Shown in pieces: positions 27,527 to 33,037 of a stretch of 33,037 nt of DNA (the stretch's first letter is position 1; every line of letters begins with the position of its first letter). The stretch is from the NCBI GenBank assembly GCA_000436795.1, contig HF993189.1:1-33037 (forward strand). Reading direction: 5' to 3'. Below the pieces are notes generated by a model. It was not told the DNA's origin. It worked only from the letters and a program-made list of their open reading frames with translations, and made no database searches. The position numbers and the translations under genes were made by a program. The stretch comes from Bacteroides sp. CAG:1076 (lineage in GTDB: Bacteria > Bacteroidota > Bacteroidia > Bacteroidales > Bacteroidaceae).

Positions 27527-29869
27527 TTAGTTTACTGATAGTTCATCTACAAAGATGAAGGCTGGTATGGCCGGAAATCCGCTCCATGCCGGCATTTGTT
27601 TTTCTGATATGGCAGAAATTCTGACATATCGAGCTGGTTGGGACGGAAAGGTTAATGTATGTTGTTTTACTACTTTTTGATGTTCTGTTGGGATGGGGCA
27701 GGTTTCGGATGCTATTTTTCGATAGTTCTTTCCGTCGGTTGACACCTCGACACTGATTTCTCGAGCATCGAATACTCCATCGCCTGTAGCTATGCATGTG
27801 TGAAGTGATATTGTTGTGATTGGTGTTTTCTCCTTTAAGTCTATAGTAGCAATCATATCTTTTCCGTTACTGAATCCCAGCCATTTCCCGCTTCCGAAAG
27901 TTGCATTTCCGCTGATTCCGTCTACCAGTGTACCGCAACCTTGTCCATTGTATTTGTCATCGGCCGGATAGCGTAATGTAATGGGTTTGTTGGTTGCTTT
28001 ATTGAAGTAAAGAGGCTGTTTGTAAATTTCACTGTTTCCTTCTGGCCGGATGGCAATGGCTTGTAAAGTGGAAGTCTTGTTTATTTGTATGGCTTGTTGA
28101 TATACAGGTGATTGGCTCGTTGGCATACTTCCGTCAAGAGTGTAGTGTATCGGGGCATTTCCTAAAGTGGATAAGGCAACTTCCGTACATCCGGTCTTAA
28201 AATTAGAAATGTATGTAGCATCTACGTTTAATACGTGTTTGGCATAATTATATTTTTCCAGTTGATATTGTTTTAACATACCTCCCAGGCGGTTGAGAAA
28301 TTCATTATAATCTTTTTGTTCCGGATTACTCCATTGAACTTCGGCCAATGCTGCCCATCGGGGGAGTACCATATATTGAACATGTGAAAAATCGGGAATA
28401 TATTCGGTCCAAAGGTTGGATTGTACTCCTAATATATGCTTTTTTTGAGTTTTTGTCAGTTGATCTGGCAAAGGATCGTAGTTGTATACTTTCTCGACAG
28501 GGATGTATCCTCCTATTGCCAGGGGCTCTTTTTCTGTGTCCAGTGCCTGATAGAAATCAAAATACATAACGGTATTAGGTGTCATAATAACATCATGTCC
28601 TTGCTGGGCTGCATTTACCCCAGCAGCTTCTCCACGCCAAGACATGACAGTTACTTGAGAATCCGCATCTCCTTCCAGTATTTCATCCCATCCGATAGTC
28701 TTTCTGCCTTTTTTCTTAAGATATTCGGTTACATGTTTCATAATGAAACTTTGCAGATATTGCTCTTTTGTATATTTTGAATCCGACTTGATGTCTTGCT
28801 TTTTTATGAAGGCCTGACATTTGGGGCAATGTTCCCATTGTGTTTTGGGGCATTCGTCTCCTCCTATATGTATATATTGTGAAGGAAATAGTTGGGTAAT
28901 TTCGTCAAATACATCATCTAAAAACTGAAATGTTTTCGAGCTTCCTGCGCAGAGAACATTTTCCGAAATTCCCCATTTGGTCCATACTTCATAAGGACCT
29001 CCCGTGCAGCCTAATTCCGGATATGATGCTAAAGCTGCTTGCATGTGTCCCGGAAGATCAATTTCCGGAATAATGGTGATGTGATTTTTAGCCGCATAGT
29101 TGACTATGTCTTTTATTTGTTCTTGGGTGTAAAAGCCTTTATAAGGCTTTCCGTCGTATTTTTCCGGACGGTCGTTAAGATGTCCGGTCAAAGTTTCTTT
29201 TCTTTTTGAACCGATTTGTGTCAAGCGAGGATATTTCTTGATTTCGATACGCCATCCTTGATCGTCGGTAAGGTGCCAATGCATAGTATTCATGTTGTGC
29301 AGGGCCATCATATCTATATATGTCTTGACTTCGTTTACATTGAAGAAATGTCGGCTGACATCGAGGTGTGCACCGCGGTATGGAAAATAGGGGAAGTCGC
29401 TGATATGCACTGCTGGGAGTATAATGTTTTCGCCTCCTTGTGCTATGGGTAATGATTTTCTTAAGGTTTGTATGCCATAAAAGACACCAGCTTCGCTATT
29501 TCCGTTGATGATGACGTGGCGTGAATTTACATCCAACTGGTATCCTTCTGGATTGATTCCTTTCGGAAGTATTTGAAGGATAATTGCATTAGTGGTGTCA
29601 GTACTGGTATTTATTGCTATTTCCTTGTGGGTTTTGGTCTTTATATACTGAGCCAAGAGTTGTGCGTAATCTTGAAGCCTTTTATCTTCGGCTGGATATA
29701 AAATTTGTGTCTGACTATTAAGGGTGAAAGGAGTCTTGTCGGCTGACAATTGGATTTGCTGAGGGAGCGGAATGATTTGATAATCGGCTTGTATACTTTC
29801 TTTTTGACAGGATAAAAGCGTAAACAAGAGTGGTATCAGGTAAAGAGCGGAAAGCATGAGCCTTTTCAT
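27527..29869 (-). CDS. GH20 beta-N-acetylhexosaminidase lipoprotein
   Basis: 780 residues. Lipoprotein signal with lipobox LLSC (Cys21). GH20b domain (about 30-160, ending GVFYGIQTLRKSL); GH20 barrel from YRGAHLDVSRHFF (164-176) with WHLTDDQGWRIEI (198-210) and IPEIDLPGH (267-275). The catalytic pair is in HIGGDE (334-339), Asp338 polarising the acetamido group and Glu339 as acid/base. Near the C-terminus lie a chitobiase-type C-terminal domain (about 545-615) and an F5/8C-like domain (about 625-780) that may bind carbohydrate. It removes terminal beta-linked GlcNAc or GalNAc by substrate-assisted catalysis. Lipid anchoring puts it at the periplasmic or cell surface. It has its own two-element promoter, divergent from the ROK regulator, and a 3' hairpin before the epimerase promoter. 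Confidence 0.95.
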   Translation of the reverse strand: MKRLMLSALYLIPLLFTLLSCQKESIQADYQIIPLPQQIQLSADKTPFTLNSQTQILYPAEDKRLQDYAQLLAQYIKTKTHKEIAINTSTDTTNAIILQILPKGINPEGYQLDVNSRHVIINGNSEAGVFYGIQTLRKSLPIAQGGENIILPAVHISDFPYFPYRGAHLDVSRHFFNVNEVKTYIDMMALHNMNTMHWHLTDDQGWRIEIKKYPRLTQIGSKRKETLTGHLNDRPEKYDGKPYKGFYTQEQIKDIVNYAAKNHITIIPEIDLPGHMQAALASYPELGCTGGPYEVWTKWGISENVLCAGSSKTFQFLDDVFDEITQLFPSQYIHIGGDECPKTQWEHCPKCQAFIKKQDIKSDSKYTKEQYLQSFIMKHVTEYLKKKGRKTIGWDEILEGDADSQVTVMSWRGEAAGVNAAQQGHDVIMTPNTVMYFDFYQALDTEKEPLAIGGYIPVEKVYNYDPLPDQLTKTQKKHILGVQSNLWTEYIPDFSHVQYMVLPRWAALAEVQWSNPEQKDYNEFLNRLGGMLKQYQLEKYNYAKHVLNVDATYISNFKTGCTEVALSTLGNAPIHYTLDGSMPTSQSPVYQQAIQINKTSTLQAIAIRPEGNSEIYKQPLYFNKATNKPITLRYPADDKYNGQGCGTLVDGISGNATFGSGKWLGFSNGKDMIATIDLKEKTPITTISLHTCIATGDGVFDAREISVEVSTDGKNYRKIASETCPIPTEHQKVVKQHTLTFPSQPARYVRISAISEKQMPAWSGFPAIPAFIFVDELSVN

Positions 29870-29880
29870 AATATAATAAG

Positions 29881-29888
29881 TTAGATTA
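29881..29888 (-). promoter_or_regulatory. Candidate operator-like element TTAGATTA in the GH20 leader
   Basis: Second copy of the element found in the epimerase leader, followed by GTTAATAAAATT. It overlaps a 7-bp inverted repeat (TTAATAA 29890-29896 with TTATTAA 29903-29909) between promoter and start codon, a position suited to repression. Confidence 0.3.
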
Positions 29889-29915
29889 GTTAATAAAATT
29901 AATTATTAAGTTGTG

Positions 29916-29949
29916 CAAATATATAATTTATTTTTCTTAATGTATCAAA
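29916..29949 (-). promoter_or_regulatory. GH20 promoter with -7 and -33 boxes
   Basis: On the - strand, TTTG (29946-29949) lies 22 bases upstream of TATATTTG (29916-29923), close to the Bacteroides -33/-7 layout. The -7 box is 46 bases before the GH20 ATG. This is the best-formed promoter in the window. Confidence 0.7.
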
Positions 29950-30080
29950 GGAATTATAGTTTAATCTTTTTTATACGTTAATTTATACATACAGGTTTCT
30001 TATGGATTTAGTAGACTATGGTTTTATTGAAAAGTAGACAGATTTATTAGGGTTGGAGAGGCCTTTATTAAAAATATTAT

Positions 30081-30088
30081 TATATTTG
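30081..30088 (+). promoter_or_regulatory. -7 promoter box for the ROK regulator
   Basis: TATATTTG, an exact TAnnTTTG match, 26 bases before the ROK ATG; no clear -33 box. It faces away from the GH20 promoter within a 245-base divergent intergenic region. Confidence 0.55.
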
Positions 30089-30114
30089 GAGAGAGAAAAA
30101 ATTAAGAAGAATAT

Positions 30115-31323
30115 ATGACTCGAAAGTTGTTGGAAGAAATAGAAAGGGGATCGAAGAACGCCTTGACCAAAAAACGGATTATTACCTATTATATGTATAA
30201 CCGTTCGTCTACAATACCGGATTTGTCGAAAGAACTTGATTTAAGTGTACCTACCGTTACAAAATTTATAATGGAGATGTGTGATGAAGGGTATATCATG
30301 AGTTACGGTAAACAAGAAACGAGTGAAGGACGTCCTCCAACCTTATATGGTTTAACCTTAGATTCGGGTTATTTTATTGGGGTAGATATTAAAAAGTTTA
30401 GTCTGAATATCGGACTAATGAATTTTATAGGAGATTTTGTTGACCTGAAGATGGGAATACCTTATGAAGCAGAAAATAGTCCAGAAGGATTGAACAGACT
30501 GTGTGGGTATATTACTGAATTCATATCCCAAGCTAATATTGATAAGGAGAAGATTTTAAATATATGCGTTAATATATCTGGTAGAGTAAATCCTGAATTA
30601 GGATACAGTTTCAGTCTGTTTAATTTTGAGGAACGGCCGCTTGCTGAGGTAATGACCGAAAAGATTGGCTATAAGGTAACGATTGATAACGATACCCGTG
30701 CCATGACGTATGGAGAAATGGTCAAAGGATTAGTAAAGGGAGAGAAGAATATTATTTTTATTAATCTGAGTTGGGGGCTTGGAGCAGGATTAATAATAAA
30801 CGGAGATATCTTTACGGGAAAGTCTGGTTTTTCTGGAGAGTTCGGACATTTTAGTGTTTTCGATAATGAAATACTCTGCCATTGTGGGAAGCGAGGCTGT
30901 TTGGAAACTGAGGTGTCTGGTGCTGCTCTGCATCGTAAACTGATACAATGTGTTCAGGATGGTAAGCAGTCTATTCTTTCCAAGCGTATCTTGCAGGGAG
31001 ATACTCCTCTTACTTTAGATGAAATAATTTCCGCAACCAATCGGGAAGATTTGCTTTGCATTGAACTGGTTGAAGAAATAGGGCAGAAGCTGGGACGTTA
31101 CCTGGCAGGATTAATTAATCTACTGAATCCAGAATTGGTTATCATTGGAGGTGCTTTGGCACAGACAGGTGATTATATTCTGCAACCAATAAAGAGCGCA
31201 GTCCGTAAATATTCGTTGAATCTGGTTAATAAGGATTCAGTTATAGCCTTGTCTAAGCTGTTGGATAAGGCGGGAGTTATAGGAGCTTGCATGTTGTCTC
31301 GCAGAAGCATGTTTGAATCGTAA
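30115..31323 (+). CDS. ROK-family transcriptional repressor (NagC/Mlc/XylR type)
   Basis: 402 residues. The first ~80 residues form a winged helix-turn-helix (TIPDLSKELDLSVPTVTKFI, 33-52, then a GRPPTLYGL wing). The rest is a ROK sugar-binding domain: GVDIKKFSLNIG, catalytic-type DNDTRA (191-196), GLGAGLIING, and the zinc motif His245 with CHCGKRGC (Cys255, Cys257, Cys262). The HTH marks it as a regulator rather than a plain sugar kinase, although the DND motif is retained, so residual kinase activity is conceivable. Such proteins release DNA on binding a sugar or sugar phosphate. Divergent placement next to the GH20 promoter makes it the likely controller of this locus, with a HexNAc or derivative as inducer. 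No HTCS sensor or ECF sigma/anti-sigma pair is present to do that job. Confidence 0.92.
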   Translation: MTRKLLEEIERGSKNALTKKRIITYYMYNRSSTIPDLSKELDLSVPTVTKFIMEMCDEGYIMSYGKQETSEGRPPTLYGLTLDSGYFIGVDIKKFSLNIGLMNFIGDFVDLKMGIPYEAENSPEGLNRLCGYITEFISQANIDKEKILNICVNISGRVNPELGYSFSLFNFEERPLAEVMTEKIGYKVTIDNDTRAMTYGEMVKGLVKGEKNIIFINLSWGLGAGLIINGDIFTGKSGFSGEFGHFSVFDNEILCHCGKRGCLETEVSGAALHRKLIQCVQDGKQSILSKRILQGDTPLTLDEIISATNREDLLCIELVEEIGQKLGRYLAGLINLLNPELVIIGGALAQTGDYILQPIKSAVRKYSLNLVNKDSVIALSKLLDKAGVIGACMLSRRSMFES

Positions 31324-31332
31324 ATTCAAAAA

Positions 31333-31385
31333 AAGAGGCAGGAATGCGTTTACTCTTTTTGCGATTGGGCGTATTCCTGCTTCTT
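31333..31385. terminator. Bidirectional terminator between ROK and NhaC genes
   Basis: Stem 31333-31349 / 31369-31385, 17 pairs including G-T wobbles, 19-base loop. A run of seven A on the + strand (31328-31334) gives seven U on the NhaC transcript, so it is strongest for the - strand. It separates the convergent genes. Confidence 0.75.
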
Positions 31386-31429
31386 GTATAGAAGATAGGC
31401 AATTTTGTATATCTCTATGTCTTTCTTGT

Positions 31430-32887
31430 TTATTTTATTTCCGAAAAACTTTCTGGATGTTCTTCTGTCGGATGTCTGAAAATCTTATATCCGATAGCTG
31501 CAACGATAATGCTCATAATGGGACTGATGATATTGAAAAAGCAATATGGCAGATAGGTCAGAGTGGGAACATTCAGGATAGTTGCCTGCGTCATACCACA
31601 CGAATTCCACGGAATCAATACAGAAGTCACCGTTACCGAATCTTCAGTCGTACGGCTTAATAGCCGGCTTTCATATCCTTGTGATTTATAAATACTACCA
31701 AACATGCTACCTGTCAGGATAATACTTATATACTGGTCTGCAGTGGTCAGGTTCATGAACAGTCCGGAACATACTGTCGACGAAACCAGACTGAAACGAT
31801 TTTTCATGAAGCGTACAAATACGGAGGTAATACTTCCCAGCATACCACTTGCCGTCATGGCTCCTCCGAAGCACATTGCACACAATATCAACCAGATAGT
31901 ATTGGTCATGCCTGCCATACCTCGTGTAGCGACAAGCTCTGTCAGAGCAGCATTGTCTGTCTGGAGGTTCGTGCTTCCGTAACAGGTTATCATGACTCCC
32001 TTAAACAGATTCTGTTCTCCAGCTATTTCATTCAGCAGATGAGGCTGGAAGATAATGGCTGCTACACATGCAAGAAAGGTAGAAATAGCAAGAGTTATAA
32101 TAGAAGGAACTTTGCGCGCTATCAGAATACCGGTTACTACAGGAACAATCAGAAGCCAGGGAGTAATATTAAACTTGTCTGCCAGACTTGTTGCTACTTC
32201 AGTCATGTGCTCCATGTTATGAGTACTATGTGTGAATCCCATGATGGTAAACAGAATCAGTGTGATAACCAATGAGGGAATTGTAGTGATGAGCATGTAG
32301 CGGATGTGACGGAATAACGGAGTTTCTGTGATAGAAGAGGCCAGAACCGTTGTTTCCGACAGCGGAGAAATCTTGTCGCCGAAGTAAGCCCCTGAGATGA
32401 TAGCTCCGGCTATCCAGCCTTCGTGAAATCCTTGTGCTTTACCTATGCCTAAAAGAGCAATACCAATGGTGGCAATTGTTGTCCACGAACTGCCGGTCAT
32501 GACCGATATCAGCACGCAGATGATGCAAGTAGAAGTCAGAAAAAATGTCGGATGAATAATTTGCATGCCGTAATAGATAAGTGTAGGTACGATACCACTG
32601 ATCATCCATGTACCGCTCAGTGCGCCGATGATAAGTAGGATGATGACGGCTGTGGCTACACCGCTGATGTTATTGGTAATGGCAAGTTCATAATCTTTCC
32701 ATGGAATACGATAAAAAGCCATTCCTATAAATATACAAACCGCTGTAGTTACCAGCAGAGAAATTTGGCTTCCGCCGTTCAGTGAGTCGCTTCCGAAAGT
32801 ACTAATGGTCGCAACCAACATACATATCAGAATGATAATCGGAAGGAAAGATACCAATGGAGAGGGAAATCTTCTTGTTGAATTCAT
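31430..32887 (-). CDS. nhaC: NhaC-family Na+/H+ antiporter
   Basis: 485 residues, about 11-12 membrane segments. Family motifs are TGSSWTTIATIG (131-142) and GDKISPLSETTVLASS (170-185); Asp171 in the latter is a likely ion-binding residue. NhaC antiporters exchange cytoplasmic Na+ for external H+ at the inner membrane, supporting sodium and pH balance. Some relatives exchange organic ions, so the substrate is probable rather than proven. It is convergent with the ROK gene, has its own promoter and terminator, and shows no link to the amino-sugar locus. Confidence 0.9.
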   Translation of the reverse strand: MNSTRRFPSPLVSFLPIIILICMLVATISTFGSDSLNGGSQISLLVTTAVCIFIGMAFYRIPWKDYELAITNNISGVATAVIILLIIGALSGTWMISGIVPTLIYYGMQIIHPTFFLTSTCIICVLISVMTGSSWTTIATIGIALLGIGKAQGFHEGWIAGAIISGAYFGDKISPLSETTVLASSITETPLFRHIRYMLITTIPSLVITLILFTIMGFTHSTHNMEHMTEVATSLADKFNITPWLLIVPVVTGILIARKVPSIITLAISTFLACVAAIIFQPHLLNEIAGEQNLFKGVMITCYGSTNLQTDNAALTELVATRGMAGMTNTIWLILCAMCFGGAMTASGMLGSITSVFVRFMKNRFSLVSSTVCSGLFMNLTTADQYISIILTGSMFGSIYKSQGYESRLLSRTTEDSVTVTSVLIPWNSCGMTQATILNVPTLTYLPYCFFNIISPIMSIIVAAIGYKIFRHPTEEHPESFSEIK

Positions 32888-32910
32888 TATATCATATTTA
32901 TTTGCGGGCG

Positions 32911-32918
32911 CAAAGATA
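32911..32918 (-). promoter_or_regulatory. -7 promoter box for nhaC
   Basis: On the - strand TATCTTTG matches TAnnTTTG exactly, 23 bases before the NhaC ATG. The remaining ~120 bases to the window edge show no gene or clear structure. Confidence 0.55.
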
Positions 32919-33037
32919 TAATATTTCTGTTTAAATATGCATTTCTAATCGAAAAAATATGCAAAATTGAGTAGAAACTGCATGAATATGTATATAAAAA
33001 CACAGACTTTACGTAAATAACGGTCTGTTTCTGCCTA

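Noticed and set aside
31313..31660. 115-codon + strand frame overlapping the ROK end and nhaC
   Set aside because: It spans the terminator and runs antisense to the NhaC C-terminus; nothing supports coding.
31430..32887. NhaC antiporter as part of the amino-sugar locus
   Set aside because: It is convergent with the ROK gene, has its own promoter and terminator, and has no functional link.
1..33037. Mobile elements, CRISPR arrays, tRNA genes, phage or toxin-antitoxin modules
   Set aside because: No transposase, integrase, direct-repeat array, cloverleaf or small two-gene toxin module was recognised on either strand.

Overview
The window looks like chromosome of a gut Bacteroides or close relative. 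Evidence: two SusC/SusD pairs, Bacteroidetes-type -7 promoter boxes (TAnnTTTG) ahead of most transcription units, lipoprotein signals ending in Ser-Cys, an AT-rich intergenic style, and dense glycan-degrading enzymes. No tRNA, rRNA, CRISPR array, insertion sequence, integrase or phage gene is visible, so this reads as stable chromosome. Species cannot be fixed from the sequence alone.

Left part (1-11643, + strand): the 3' end of one polysaccharide-utilisation locus (5'-truncated SusC plus SusD), closed by a strong terminator. A tight three-gene unit follows (HflX GTPase, a large left-handed beta-helix protein of DUF4954 type, and a secreted thioredoxin-like protein). Then comes a separately promoted class I fumarase with all three iron-sulfur cysteines. 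A bidirectional terminator separates it from the next block.

Central part (11734-29869, - strand, read right to left): one polysaccharide-utilisation locus of ten genes, built around N-acetylhexosamine. The order is GH20 beta-hexosaminidase lipoprotein, RnBP-type N-acylglucosamine 2-epimerase, SusC, SusD, a small HGSNAT/NagX-like membrane acetyltransferase, a Tat-exported DUF4434-like TIM-barrel protein, an MFS sugar porter, a secreted metallophosphoesterase, a second larger HGSNAT-like (DUF5009-type) membrane protein, and a GH84 beta-N-acetylglucosaminidase. A ROK-family repressor with an N-terminal helix-turn-helix is divergent from GH20 and is the likely local regulator. The proposed logic is as follows. 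SusCD imports a HexNAc-bearing glycan. GH20, GH84 and perhaps the DUF4434 protein trim it in the periplasm. The phosphoesterase removes a phosphate substituent. The membrane acetyltransferases may re-acetylate glucosamine so that the substrate-assisted GH20/GH84 enzymes can act. The MFS protein imports the sugar and the epimerase interconverts GlcNAc and ManNAc. No sialidase, sialate lyase, hexosamine kinase, NagA or NagB lies in the window.

Right end (31430-33037): an NhaC-type Na+/H+ antiporter on the - strand, convergent with the ROK gene and separated from it by a terminator hairpin, so probably not part of the locus.

The most unusual element is the pairing of two different HGSNAT-like transmembrane acetyltransferases with GH20/GH84 enzymes, a phosphoesterase and a ManNAc/GlcNAc epimerase in one ROK-controlled locus. 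It suggests a lysosome-like acetylate-then-hydrolyse strategy, or a phosphorylated amino-sugar polymer as substrate.
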